DNA of 64,000 bases, taken from NCBI RefSeq assembly GCF_003265705.1, contig NW_020312775.1, forward strand, positions 9,350,821-9,414,820, read 5' to 3'. Position 1 is the first letter of the stretch; the number at the start of each line of letters is the position of its first letter. Below the pieces are notes generated by a model. That model searched no databases and was not told the origin of the DNA. It saw nothing but the letters and a program-made list of their open reading frames with translations. Shown in pieces: positions 23,761 through 36,439 of the stretch. Position numbers and translations under genes: made by a program. Source of the DNA: Callorhinus ursinus (lineage: Eukaryota; Chordata; Mammalia; Carnivora; Otariidae).

Positions 23761-24495
23761 TACCAGTCATTCACAATAGCTGCTGCTATTTTTTAGTAAA
23801 AGTTGATTTTGCACAAGGAAGTTTCTGACAAATAACCAAGGTGGAAAGTAAAGATTTATTATTCACACATATAGTGTACTTAAGACTGCTTTTGGCAGAT
23901 TTACGGAATTTCATCACAAATGCATAGAGCCAACCATTGGAATAAGCGAAAAACACTTTTCATTGTTATTCTACTGGGCAATTTGTGGAGAAAATATAAT
24001 TCATTAGTTATGATGAAAATATGTTTACATCTGAACTGTATCCACTGACCAATTATAATGCTATGGTATGAGATCAGACCAAGTCAAAATTTAAGCAAAG
24101 TATATTGTATCTATGGCTGCTTCTGAAAGTTTTTCTATATATATTAGCTTAGTGAAGACAGTGTTTATTTCTTTTCTGTAATTTTAGATCTTTTCTGATG
24201 AATAGTGTACTGTAAGTATTTATGTCTCAAGAGTTTGGATTTTCACAATAAAACTTGTGTATATACAGATACTCATTATCTTTTATCTTTAATACCTCCA
24301 TCTTTCACTGATAAGATGGATTTAGCTGAATGCTGATTTACAGATCAACAATTGCTAAATGGACTGCATTTACTACTGAAAGGTCAAATAACACCACTTA
24401 GAAGAATATCTTTTCTACAATAAATATCTCCGGATGATCCTGTTAAAACTGGAATATCTACAAACACGCATCAACTTTCACTCTGTCAACCAGCC

Positions 24496-24710
24496 CTTTT
24501 TTTAAATATTTTATTTATTCATCTGAGACACAGAGATACAGAGAGAGAGAGGAGAGAGGATAGAGCCTGAGCAGGGAGAGAAGCAGAGGGAGAAGGAGAA
24601 GCAGGCTCCTCGCTGAGCCAGGAGCCCGATGTGGGGCTCGATCCCATGACCCTGGGATCATGACCTGAGCCGAAAGCAGATGCTTAACCATCTGAGCCAC
24701 CCAGGTGCCC
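24496..24710 (-). mobile_element. CAN SINE
   Basis: The antisense body with CTGAGCCACCCAGGTGCCC head is flanked by CAACCAGC at 24487-24494 and 24711-24718. Confidence 0.9.
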
Positions 24711-25460
24711 CAACCAGCTCATTTTTTTCTGAACTTTTTCAGATCTTTCTACTTCCTCATTCTAATCTTCCCAAATCTGTCTTCCTATCCACTTCTTCCT
24801 ATTTTAACCATTTATTTCAAACTCTTTTCATTAGTGGAATTAAACAAAAAGCGAATTTAGATTAGGAAATGAAGACTAGGCTGCTCTACTTACTAAAATT
24901 ATAGAAATATTAATAGTGGTCAGGAAATTGTACAAATCTACATTAATCAAGTGCATACAGAAGATTTACACTGAAATAATGTAGAAGTCTGTTTTATGCC
25001 AAGTTAGTTTTTTTTTTCTGAGCATTAGATGAAATATAGAAGATTAATATATCCCACATCTCTTATTTTTGTCTATGAACATATATAACTGGTAGTTCTA
25101 TATCTTGAATTCTGAGGATTTCTTCAGCCCATTTACCTACCTCCACTATTGCTTCAACTAATCAAAATGTAAATCTCCTAGCTGGCCTACTATGCCAGCT
25201 CTACATTTGATGGGAAAACTTAAATTAGATTTTTTTTTTTTACTGATGTCTCTCCTTAGGACTCATTTTATGATGTTTCTGTGTATATAAATCTTCTTCC
25301 CTAAAACATTGAAATATTGTTTCTCAATTCATCTCTAAGCTCTTATTGGACCCTCATTTATGATCTGGTCAAGAGGAAACAAAACCAACCTAACGTAGTA
25401 TTGTTGAGAACATGATAGCTCCTATAGCTGTGAATATATCTGATTTAGCGATTTTCTCCT

Positions 25461-26028
25461 TCTATTTTTTTTTTTTTTAGTGTTCCATGATTCATTGTTT
25501 GCGTATAACACCCAGTGCTCCATGCAGTACATGCCCTCCTTAATACTCATCACCATGCTAACCCATCCCCCCACCCCCCTCCTCTCTAGAACCCTCAGTT
25601 TGTTTTTCAGAGTCCATAGTCTCTCATGGTTCATCTCCCCCTCCGATTTCCCCCCCTTCATTCTTCCCCTCCTGCTATCTTCTTCCTTTTTTTTTTTAAC
25701 ATATAATATATTATTTGTTTCAGAGGTACAGGTCTGTGATTCAACAGTCTTACACAATTCACAGCACTCACTATAGCACATACCCTCCCCAATGTCTATC
25801 ACCCAGCCACCACATCCCTCCCACCCCCCACCACTCTAGCAACTCTCAGTTTGTTTCCTGAGATTAAGAATTCCTCATATCAGTGAGATCATATGATACA
25901 TGTCTTTCTCTGATTGACTTATTTCACTCAGCATAATACCCTCCAGTTCCATCCACGTCATTACAAATATATATACAATGGAATATTATGCAGCCATCAA
26001 AATGAATGAAATCTTTCCATCTATTTTT
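25461..26028 (-). mobile_element. Antisense L1 3' end with an inverted 5' segment
   Basis: A poly(T) start at 25463-25479 leads into the reverse complement of the L1 3' UTR and end of ORF2 up to about 25970. From there to 26020 the sequence TACAATGGAATATTATGCAG to ATGAAATCTTTCCAT is L1 in the opposite, plus, orientation. TCTATTTTT at 25461-25469 is repeated at 26020-26028. This is the classic product of twin priming during L1 insertion. Confidence 0.82.
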
Positions 26029-26669
26029 AAAATGATCTAAAAATAACTATATTAGCCTCCCATTTATCCCATGGCATACTGCCTCTCAGAATTCATTGTT
26101 TTTAATAAGTGAAAAGTTACTGCATACCTTTATGTACAAAAGCCGAAAGTTTACCATTTGACCATTTTTTAATGTTGACTCTGTGATCATACAACTTTCT
26201 GATGATTCTTTTAATATACATGGTAGGAGTTACAGTTAGCCCCAGCCACTTGTGTGATGCCTATATCTACCAACTAATTCCAAGTTAACTGTATGAGTCA
26301 AAAAAAAAATTAAGGACAGAAGAAGTACTGCATTTCCTAGACATCAAAGGGGGAAAATTCAGAAAATATCTTTAAAAAATGAAATAATGCACTCTAAGAA
26401 AAAGCACGCATATTGAAATTATTTTTATAGTTTTATGAAAGAACAGAAATGTAATACTGATTTATATAGATAAATGTTACCCCTTTAATGTTTTGTTATA
26501 ACTTAAGGTTATTTTTCTTTCTTTTTTTCTTTCTTTTCTTTCTTGTGCCTAAGTGCTCAACCTGGTTTTTCTATAGATTCTAAGACCCTTAAAAAGAGAG
26601 GTCAGTTTTTGTTTTGCTCTTTCTTCAAAAATAGTGGCAGTATAGCAAAAAGGAATATATAATTTAAGT

Positions 26670-26850
26670 AAGAATTCCACTTCCAGTCTTTCTAGATGTT
26701 TGTCCTTGGGTTGGCTATGTTACCTTAAGAGCCTCAGTTTCCCCATCTGCAAAACTGCAATACTATCTTGTAGCATTACTGTGAGGATTAGAAATTATGT
26801 TTGCAAAATGCCAATGAAGGATGAAGAACTCAAAAATAGTTTTTTACTAT
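26670..26850 (+). repeat. MIR SINE
   Basis: GTCCTTGGGTTGGCTATG, AGCCTCAGTTTCCCCATCTG and ACTGTGAGGATTAGAAATTA match the MIR core in order. Confidence 0.8.
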
Positions 26851-27815
26851 TATTGTAGTTGTCTGCAACTTCCCATAGGGCCTTTTTTTTTCTCAACACA
26901 CTAGATACTCATGAAGTCTCAAATGAAACTTAGTTCCTTCCATATGAAACTGTGGTAATAAAGTCAAGGGGATTATAGGTTCACATTTCAGTCATTCTTA
27001 AAAAATCTGATAAGGAACTGTAGATACTTATTACTATTTTTTGTAACACATTTATTTTTTAATATAACTTAACAGGAAGCTGAAAAATAACAAAGATAGG
27101 GAACAAACAAACAAAAAAACACAAAGTGTTCCATTTTTTTTCACTTTGCAGGTTAAACTATTATTTTTAATTAGAAACAGGATAACTATGCTTGCATTTT
27201 CTATGTAGTTCCCTTTAAATTTAAATATCAAACTAGACACCTTTTAAAGTGTTGTTAATATTCATTCTATTCAACAAAATGTAATAAAATATCAAGTTAC
27301 CAGACTTGCAATTAATTATAGGATCTCACTGCATTTGTTATTTTCTGAAGAGCATTAGTTCTGTGAAGTTACTTTGCTACTTTATAAATAATTGCATTTA
27401 CAAGCTCTTGTTTTATAGGTTTATGATTAATTAGCAAATTTCTTATACTGTCTTTCAATTTCCAATTACACATATCAAAAGAAAGAATTGGTTTCCAGTG
27501 GCACAGAATTTTGACTTTTGCATTATTTTCTACAAGGTATCAAATAACATTTCTATGCATGATTTGGCAGATTTTAAGTAGTTTGATTTGAATTTCTACA
27601 CAACCCATATCTTAATTACAAAATTCTTGCCTCATTGTCTTGGAAACATGGGTCTACTGACCAAGAAATCAAGTCAAAAAAGGCAGAGATATAGAAAAAT
27701 GGGTTCTCAGAAGGGTTCAGAGAAGACATGATGTCCTCAGAAAGTTGTCCCTTTTCCCTTTGATTAAATTCTTATGTAAAATCATTACTTTTTTCCAGGT
27801 TTAAATTGCTGACCT

Positions 27816-28319
27816 TGTTATCAACAATAACAGCATTCCAATTGGTCTTAAGGTTTAACTTACTTCAAGCTATGCACTCCTGGTTTGCTGACCTAAGTCC
27901 TAAAACTAATCCACTTTCCTTGAGATTCTGCAGATCATTGACCTTGAGGAATGAAGGACCAGACTTTCCCAGAAGATAAGGCCTGGCTACATTTGAAAAC
28001 AGCTGCCACTGATGCCAACAAGTCTGTTCCAGGTCATGTTGACATACAACGAACTGCCTGAGCACCAGCTTCTCCTGCACATAGCCAGCTATTCCCCACA
28101 CCTCCCCACTAAAACTCTATGGATTTTCTGGGCTGGGAAGATGGTCTTTGGGATATTAGTCCAACATCTTCCCAAGTAGCTGGCTTCTTGAATAAAGCAA
28201 CCTTTCCTTTCCCACCATTACTTGTCTCTCAAGTATTGTTTTTCAAGGGGAAAGCAGCCAAACCTGAGTTAGGAAATGGTTCTGTCTGGTAAGAGACGGA
28301 ACCATTTCCTAACCTCACA
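27816..28319 (+). repeat. 5' LTR of a class I endogenous retrovirus
   Basis: This 504-bp block is repeated, with about 80 percent visible similarity, at 34023-34522 in the same orientation. Shared landmarks are the TTACTTCAAGCT start region, TTTCCTTGAGATT, AAGATAAGGCCTG, a TTGAATAAAGCAACC-type polyadenylation signal (AATAAA at 28191) and TTACTTGTCTCTCAAG downstream. The start at TG 27816 is less certain than the end at CTCACA 28319, which is followed by a primer-binding-site-like TGGTGAGCTAGCCAAG at 28321. A 20-bp hairpin lies at 28268-28313. The two LTRs differ substantially, so the insertion is old. It is opposite in orientation to the host gene. Confidence 0.85.
28268..28313 (+). other. 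20-bp hairpin at the end of the 5' LTR
   Basis: GTTAGGAAATGGTTCTGTCT at 28268-28287 and AGACGGAACCATTTCCTAAC at 28294-28313 are inverted repeats with one mismatch, which would be a G-U pair in RNA. The loop is the six bases GGTAAG. The structure lies at the U5 end, just before the primer-binding-like site. The right arm is absent from the 3' LTR. Confidence 0.8.
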
Positions 28320-31300
28320 TTGGTGAGCTAGCCAAGAGTTGTGCTTCCAATTTATCTAGCCAACCCCCTTGGGATTCCTGGGATGGAGCAGTTGGCCAAG
28401 ACAGGGCCAGGCCTTACCCATTCATTTCCCAAGCCGGTGGCTATGATAGTTGGAGCCATCTGCTTGTGGTTAGTCAACCCTAGGGTGGAGAATTTAAAGG
28501 ATTTTCCCAAGCATTTGCCCAAACTCCTTTTGCTTCAGGGAGGCTCCCTGTCTTCTCCAACCTGGTGTGGACTGCTTACTTTTGCTTTTTGTTGGTGAAG
28601 AAACATGCATCTGTTCATCTGTTTGAGCTGAGATCTAGGATCAAGTCAGTCCACTGACATGCATTCTGGGAGTTTTTTTTCTATGTCATCTGAACTTTTA
28701 GCCATTTGGACCTTTCTGGGTCAATTTGTGGTACCACTGGTAAGAGAAGTGACTCAGAAGTGATTCCATACTGGTCTCTCCTTGAAGGAGAGGAATCCGT
28801 CTGTCTCAGAAGCACCTTGTCTGTTTGTCTGATTGTATGTTTTAGGAATCTGCATAGGAATGGGAGGATTTAGTTTTGTTCCATCTGAGAGCACACTGGA
28901 GTGAATTCTGTTTGATGGGCATACTTATAGTTATGATTCCATATCTTTAAAAAATGGTATTTTATTGTAACACTTCCTGGCATATGTATGTTTTGAGCCT
29001 GAAAGAAAGAGGCCATTAAATGGGTCTCTAAATTATTACACTCTTGTAAATTGGAGTTGTATTGTCAGAGATCAGATAAATGACATGAAATTCCCTACAT
29101 TCAGGCTTTTATATTACTTCATAATAAAGATGCTGCACAGAAAGGGACCTAATTGATGGTCCAGAGAGATAAGGAGGACAAAAATCTAAGACACCTGACC
29201 TTCCTAATAATCAGAATAATAAAGAAAAGTAGGAGGAATACAGGCAGACACTGGAAATCCTAACTCCATCTGCTCAAGCACTAACACCAGAACCAATGCC
29301 CAACCCACTGCCTGCTTTTCCACCTCCACCAGAAAGCTGTAAAGCAAAGGAGAAAAAACAAAACAAAACAAAACAAAACTGTTTTTCAGGAAGGAGAGAC
29401 AGAAAATGGAGATGGAGGAATGTTAGTCCGAACTTTAAATCTGCCTCTGGCCGTGCCAGTGGCACCCCTGCTGCTTCTTGCTCTGCTTTCCCTCTCCTTC
29501 TTTTGTTGTACCAAAATGGGTGCCTCTCACTCAGTGGCTCCCATACCATCCTTGGTGCGTTCAGCACCATTGACTCCTGCTCCTCCTAGCCTCACTACTG
29601 AAGAGCAAAAAGCATCCTAAGCCATTGGGTCACATCCTTATGATGTTCAAACTGGAACAACTCCTAAATCAACATGAAGGGACCCAAGGGCTCACCTGGA
29701 CTTAAACTGCTCACTTCAGATTTCTCCACAAGAGGCCCAGATAAAATTGACAGTGGGAAACAAATTAATTGACTTTTTAGTGCACAAGGGTGTAACATAT
29801 TTGTTATTAAAGCCAATCAAAGTTGATGGTTTAATTAAAATAGACATGTTTTTTGGAGTTATCATCATCAAATATAATACAGATAACTAGCTTTTATTCT
29901 ACCTAAATATTAGTTAAATTCTTGTTGTAACTGTTACAATTTGTCAATAACAATTAATGATTTATTTTATCTAATGAAGTTTACATGGGTAAATGTTAAG
30001 AACAAGTAGGTTGAATAGATAAAAAATGTGTAAAGGTAAACTTTTAAATAGCTTCCAAAATCTTTGGTAACTTGAAACTTTGAAGTTTTGCTAGGTTAAA
30101 TAATAAATTGGGTTAAATTCATTGGATGTCCAAATCTTTACAAAATAAGATAAAATGTTAATGTTTTAACAATTACTAAATATAGGTTTATCTGATTTTG
30201 GCTTCTTATTACAGAAAACTAAATATACTTGGGTCTGCTAATAAGCATGTATTGTGCTTTATTAAAAAGTTCTATGAAAACAATCACATTTTATAAAATA
30301 TAAAATATATTCATAAATTTGCCAATCTAAAAAATTCTGGTCTAATAGACCTTCCACAACTGGTTACTACTTAGTTTTCACTGGAGAAAGGTTTCTGAGA
30401 GTTAAAATTTTGATACATGTGATTGAGACTGCTAGAAATGGTAAGGAAAACAACTCTGTACATAGGAAAATAGGAGATATGTAAGAAAGGCATGAGGAAT
30501 AAAAATACATTTTTTTGAGGGGAGAAAAAGTAATTTTTCCTAAAATAAGACTGGCTATTTAAGAGAGGTAAGAGTTATGACAAAATTTGATTTAAAAAAG
30601 CAGTTAGAAAGTTTATGAAGGGAATCTTTGGAAAAAAAATATTTATGGTAAGGACTCACTAAGATTGGAATAAATGAATTTTAAAAGTACAGTGATATAA
30701 GATTGGAATTTGTTTTTTGTCTAGAAATTGGCTTAACTTTGTTAAAAAGACAAAATTTATTTTATTGTTGGTCTGCTCTTAATAAGAAATTATAAACAAA
30801 GTATTTTATCTTTAACTGCACAGAAAAACGAAGTTTCTATGTTTGTTTTTAATTAGGTCTTTGATTACTAAATCTTCTCAATATTAAAGGAACTAAGTTT
30901 TGCTAACAACTATGTAACCCTTTATTTTTGCCTGTGGGATCTCTTATTGTCACCTTGGTCAAATAAATAATAAAATTTAAATTTTATAGTGATCTATGAT
31001 CTTATTTAGGCATGTAGTTTAGAATCTTCTGAAGTTCTTAACAAACTTACTAAAAATTCAAATTCTAAATAAAGTCTTTTTGATTTATTAGTCTTGTTTA
31101 TTTGGTATGTTAAGTTACACTGGAAGCATTGTCAAACATATAATGATTAATTTTCTTAGGTTATATTATGTGGGTAAATGTCAGGGTGGTTTTAAAAGTT
31201 ATGTAAAATTCCTAAAATTTTAATATATCTTGGCATAATGTCATCACATGTAATTCTAATTATTAAAATGTTCTGCATCACAGAAATAACTGCATTTCCT

Positions 31301-31323
31301 TGACAACTACATTATAATAAACT

Positions 31324-31503
31324 GTTTTTAAAAAGATTTTATTTATTTGAGAGAGAGAGAACACATGAGAGGGGGGAGGGTCAGAGGGAGAAGCAGACTC
31401 CCTGCTGAACAGGGAACCCAATGCGGGACTCGATCCTGGAACTCCAGGATCATGACCTGAGCCAAAGGCAGTCGCTTAACCAACTGAGCCACACAGGCGC
31501 CCC
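31324..31503 (-). mobile_element. CAN SINE in the retroviral interior
   Basis: ATTATAATAAACT at 31311-31323 and 31504-31516 brackets an antisense SINE ending GAGCCACACAGGCGCCCC. Confidence 0.92.
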
Positions 31504-31873
31504 ATTATAATAAACTCTTATCAGATTTTTAAACATGGCCGTTTTTGAATCTTTTGTCCCTTGCAATTATTCTGATGTTCTTGCAAATGCTTTTCAGCTT
31601 CAAGGAGATTCCTGAAAAGGACTTTTGACAGATGCAGGTCTGATACTTTTAAGATCATAAAATTAAACTAAGAATTTCCAGAACTAATGGAAAAACTGCA
31701 TTCAAACAGAGCAAGAATTAACAATATGAGACTAAAAATTTTTAAAAATGATTATATTTTTATAATTCTTATTTAAATCATTGCTGTTTCTCTAATGTTT
31801 TCCAAATTTAAGGACACTTTTTCTCTTAAGATATCTATGACTTACAGAAATTTGGTAAAAATATTCTTTTGTA

Positions 31874-32070
31874 GGAACACCTAGGTGGCTCAGTTGGTTC
31901 AGTGTCTGCCTTCAGCTCAGGTCATGATCCAAGTGTCCTGGGATCCAGTCCAGCATTGTGTTCCTTGCTCAGCAGGATGCCTACTTCTCTCTCTGCCTGC
32001 CCCTCTCCCTGCTTGTGCTTTTGTTCTCTCTCTTTCTCTTTGACAAAAACAAATAAATAAAATCTTTAAA
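31874..32070 (+). mobile_element. CAN SINE in the retroviral interior
   Basis: The head is GGAACACCTAGGTGGCTCAG and the tail AATAAATAAAATCTTT. AAATATTCTTTTGTA occurs at 31859-31873 and at 32071-32085. Confidence 0.92.
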
Positions 32071-33264
32071 AAATATTCTTTTGTAAACAAACTGAAATAT
32101 TTATTTTTCTCCCTACCTGATCCCTGAAGAATTTGGAAACTCTTAAGGAATATTCTTTCTGTCATGGTAATAGTCATTATTTGCATAAATTCAATGTAAA
32201 TGGGTACTTCTTATAACAAGATACCATTGGAAACATTGGTTATTTTACCAAGGCTTTAAGTGGAATGTCATATTTAAGAAAGACATACATAGACTCAGAT
32301 ATAACCAGACAGCTTTAAGGAACTAAAGTTGACTGTATGGAGCCAGTAAAGACCCTTGGAAATGTTGGCCTGGCACATTGCTTACAGAGTTCCCGCCAGC
32401 CTTACTGGGTGAGTAAAAAATATCAGTTCTTGGAAGGTGCAGGAATCTCAAGATATTTCAGGGACCTCAGAAAAAAAGAAATCACTCAAATCTACAGGTA
32501 TTACAGGCAAATCTTATGACAAGTTTTTGACTTGGCTTCTGGCTTTGAGAGGCTATTGAAAGTTTAATCTAAAATTCATTGGAAAACCTTCCACCAAAGC
32601 AGGTTTTAAAACAATCTCTATGGTCAATCACCATTCTTGCTGTACTTATATAAATAATTATATAAAAATTAATTAAATTTATTAAAACTAAACTTATCTT
32701 ACAAACAAATTAGTCTTAATTTGTCTATCTTTGACAGGAGTGAAGGTGAATTTAGAGAGCAAGATTATATTTCATTAACACACCTTCATGGATGTTAGAT
32801 TCTAATTCTGATTATCTTTGAGTGTTTGTTGTTTCCTTATAAAACTGAGCTGGATCTAAATTCTTCTGGTTTCCTCCAATATCTGGCTATGACTTTCCAA
32901 AATAACGTTTCCAATGTTCTCCTATTCTCTTGTCTTAAAATAATTAAGAAATAAAACTGCCTTTTTTCCTGAAGCCCTGAAAATTGAAGCTAGACAACTC
33001 AGGAGAAACTTCAGAGAAATTGCCACAATAGCTCATATATAGACAATCTTCATGCCTGTTGCTCTATGAACCACTAAAAAGAATCACTGGAGACATTTAA
33101 ACTATAAACCATAAAAATCCATCAGATTGCCAGTGTCTGTTCCCACTCCATCTGAGGATGCTTTGAGCCTGACATCTAAAACGCCTCTCATTGGGACTAC
33201 TTAGAACCAGATACTGGGTTTATAATTTGCTCCAAGCATTAACCTTTGTTTTTTGTTTGTTTCC

Positions 33265-33375
33265 ATAGACATTGGGGAGGATATGTGTTGTGGTGAATTG
33301 TGTAAGACTGATAAATCACAGAACTGTACCCCTGAAACAAATAATACATTATATGTTAATAATAATAAAAGAAAG
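33265..33375 (+). mobile_element. Short L1 3' UTR piece inside the retrovirus
   Basis: ATTGGGGAGGATATGTGTTG, TTGTGTAAGACTGATAAATC and CTGAAACAAATAATACATTA correspond to the mid-3' UTR of the carnivore L1s seen elsewhere in the window. The fragment is internal and ends in a TAA-rich run. Confidence 0.72.
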
Positions 33376-34022
33376 TACACCAACCTCAGTAATAGAATAT
33401 TTTATATAGCTTACATACGTTTGTGTTGCTATGCTCTCAATGTGTGTAGCTGTTTTTAAGATTACTCAGATAAAATTCATCTGAAGATATGGGGAAAAAT
33501 GCCTCTTATTAAGTACCTGATTGCTTGCTGAACAAGGTAGAGTTTATATAATAGCAAACACTGATTGCTGTACCTATATTATCTAGTCCTTGGAAGTAAG
33601 AACCCAGAGAGACAAAATCAGGCAGCAAGCCACATGGCTGCAACAGGCCCTTGCCCACAACATCCCATTTTTCCAGGGTGGCTGGGACTGGTTTACTGAT
33701 CTATTCTCTTTGAAACGTATTTTCTTTTGGTATCAAATCAATTTTAGAGGGAATGATAAAATTGGGCTTAACTGTACTGTTACTATTCCTTAGACTATAC
33801 TTGGGGATAAAGTTAATGATGCCATGTAGTGCCAAACAATGTAGAAAAATGAGATAAAAAACTACCTCTGATACCCCTCCATGAGAACAAGGAACCAAAA
33901 GCTAAATCCTGCACTCATGTCAAATCCTTCCATTCCAAACCCCATAGTCTGCCCTAATTCAGCTTGAAGCAGTTATAGATGATGGACCTCTATGTATGTT
34001 CCATAGAAATGGAATGAAGGAT

Positions 34023-34522
34023 TGACAATGGGGATTTGTAACAGCACTCCAACTGGTATTAATGGTTAATTTACTTCAAGCTTATGCACTCCTTGTTTGT
34101 TGACCTAAGTCCCTTGGTTTATAATAGAATTAACCTACTTTCCTTGAGATTTTGCAGACCATTGGCCTTAAGGAATGAAGGGCCAGACTATCCCAAAAGA
34201 TAAGGCCTGACCACATTTGAAAACAGCTGCCCAGCAAGTCTGTTCAAGGTCATGTTGACATATGTTTAACTGCTTGACATATGATTAACTGCCCCTGTAC
34301 ATAGCCCCCACCATTTCCCAAACTTCTCTTTTAAAACCCTCTGGTTTCATCTATACTGGGGAGATGGTCTTCAGGACATTAGTCCACCATCTTCTCAAGA
34401 TGCTGACTTTCTGAATAAAGTAACCTTTCTTTTCCCACCATTACTTGTCTCTCAAGTATTGACTTTCACATGGCAAGCAGTTGAACCTCAGTTTGGAACC
34501 AGTTTTCTATCCTGTAGCACCA
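34023..34522 (+). repeat. 3' LTR of the endogenous retrovirus
   Basis: This is the partner of the 27816-28319 LTR, opening TGACAATGGGG directly after a purine-rich tract. AATAAA is at 34414, followed by the same CTTTTCCCACCATTACTTG block. It lacks about 17 bp corresponding to the right arm of the hairpin in the 5' LTR. The right boundary near TAGCACCAACA is approximate. The two LTRs are too diverged for me to identify a convincing duplication at the outer edges. Confidence 0.83.
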
Positions 34523-34947
34523 ACACTTCAAGATTCTTTGAAACTGGTCTTTAAGCGTCTAATAGGAACTTAACATCAAGGCCCCCTTCTATTTCTGTCA
34601 AAAAACAAATATGCTTTTCTTTATACAAATTTGCTAAACCCTTCTATTTATGATAAACCTTAAGTAAGTTTTCCCTGAAAACATCTTATATTGCAAAGCA
34701 AATGCTTAATTTAAAAATTGTTTCCATAAAATAAAAGTACCTATTAAGAGCTTAGCTAACAGTAATTAAAGGATTATGTCCCATAAGGTAAGAAAAAAAT
34801 TGTAAAATTACATAAATTATGCTATTTATTAAAATTAGCTTTAAATGCACAAAATTAAATATTGCTTTAATTCCACCTTCATAATTTCGGGGGTGTTGAG
34901 AACATATTTTTTTGAATGATACTTTCTAAATTAATCGTTTCTGTTAC

Positions 34948-35134
34948 CTTTCATAGCATCCATGCCTCCCACAGCATAAAGTGCCCCCACAGTTGATTTT
35001 CTAGGCTTTGTCCGAGGGCTTTGCATCATAGGTCTTCTCTCAGGTAACAGATGGTATTTCATAGCTTCCATTAGGAGCTTCTGACACTCAAGATCACCAG
35101 CAAACATAGAGCTGTTTTCAAGATCCACCAGTAA
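34948..35134 (-). CDS. KLHL4: KLHL4 coding exon, end of BACK, linker and first Kelch strand
   Basis: The exon has 187 nt, starting in phase 0 after ATTACTTTTCAG and ending AAAG followed by GTAACA. The translation begins [20 protein letters not shown], the last BACK helices, then [16 protein letters not shown] basic, serine-rich linker ([15 protein letters not shown]) leads into the first Kelch strand, [13 protein letters not shown]. The double-glycine GG motif of Kelch repeats appears here for the first time. The single G at the exon end combines with GT of the next exon to encode glycine. It is separated from the next exon by a 12.9-kb intron carrying an endogenous retrovirus in the opposite orientation. 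Confidence 0.95.
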
Positions 35135-35418
35135 CTGAAAAGTAATGATGCATGGTATATGAAGTAAATAACCTACCATTAAAAATAACATATTTTTGCT
35201 TATATAACCTTGGAGAAAACTTGAGCTAATTCAAATGTAAAAGTGTTAGTATTTTAAGTTACTTAGTAACATATGTTTATGTTCACTTATGATTTAAAAT
35301 GATTAAAGATCTCATAGTAGTAGCTACTGATCTGTTCAGATTTATTTGACATATTATACATCTTTTGAATAGATACACATATAATATCAAGAAGCGAAAG
35401 TGAAAAGACACTTAGAAA

Positions 35419-35465
35419 ATGGGTTACTGAAAGCAGTTCACAATGGGTTACTGAAAGCAGTTCAA
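35419..35465. repeat. 24-bp tandem duplication
   Basis: AATGGGTTACTGAAAGCAGT plus TCAC is followed at once by a second copy ending TCAA. Confidence 0.9.
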
Positions 35466-36439
35466 GAGACTATCTATGTCTACACAAAACAAGCATCTTC
35501 CAGTCTACTGCATGTAGCCAAATAAGCAGCTACCTAATTGATGGATTTAGAGAAGTTGGTACAAGCATGCCCAGTTAAAATAAAGTAACATCACCCATAA
35601 AGAACTGCGTCTTTATCATCAAATCACTTTTGTAAAGTATTCTGAAAGTAGATGCTTTTTATCTTACATGTACATGTGTACATCAGTAAAGCATATGTGT
35701 TAGTAGGTAGCCAAAATATTAGCAATAGTAGATGATCAATCCTTTCTAACTACCATTGCCTGGCAGACACTAAGACCCTCACTGAATGGGATAAAAGCTA
35801 AGTAAAATATTTTTCTTGAGGTGAGCTGAGAAGTGAAGAGCTTGTTTCAGAATTTTACCAAGGGTCATTTATATTGGTTCATTGGAGTTTTGGGTCTACA
35901 GTATTATACGACATTGAGAGGAATTGCAGTTTGGAGTGGAAATGCTAATCTCATCCCATAAAACTTCCCTGAAATTTCCTGTTCTGCAGTACTTAATCCC
36001 AGCTTAGTTCTCTTATGGATCACTATTTTAACTTGGCTGGTGAGACCTCAAGCATTTCCTTAATGCATATGCTGCTGAAAATAAGTTTGAAAACTGAGTT
36101 ATATAACTTTTTTCAAAATATTCTTCAGGGATTTACCACCATTCTCTTCATATATTTCATTTCTAGAGTATTTTTTTAAAGTCACTATTAAAGTTGTTTT
36201 GGAAGGTATATATTCTGTATGATATTACCTACCACTGCCATCATTAGGAAAAGTTCACAACAGTCCACACTTTAGGCATAAGGCATACTCAGGGATGGGA
36301 AGCCAAAGACCATTTTTTGTGTGTTTGGGCTGGAAATTTCTCCTCATTCCAATAAAGTAAGACAAGTCCTAACTAAGCAGTTTGCTGAAAGAACATATAG
36401 AAAAAGCAATATAAAGTTAAGGTCCTCTGATCCATTATA

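Larger units (their letters stand above)
23761..27815. other. Large-intron DNA between repeats
   Basis: Outside the SINE (24496-24710), the twin-primed L1 (25461-26028) and the MIR (26670-26850), this stretch shows no coding or RNA features. Confidence 0.55.
28320..34022 (+). mobile_element. Degenerate internal region of an endogenous retrovirus
   Basis: The 5.7 kb between the two LTRs carries only scattered coding relics. Around 29690-29820 a frame resembles a gammaretrovirus-type protease region, with the catalytic D-T-G replaced and no long open frame around it. Near 33580-33720 a short frame resembles the membrane-proximal end of a retroviral transmembrane envelope subunit. A purine-rich tract (34005-34021) precedes the 3' LTR as expected. 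From about 29880 to 31300 the sequence is strongly AT-rich and without recognisable coding; this may be internal deletion and drift or a non-coding ERV family. SINEs at 31324 and 31874 and an L1 tail at 33265 interrupt it. No functional gene remains. Confidence 0.7.

Noticed and set aside
29274..29620. Overlapping open frames of 66 to 98 codons in the retroviral interior
   Set aside because: They overlap on both strands, are short, and match no intact retroviral gene; they are chance frames in degenerate proline-rich leader or gag-like DNA.
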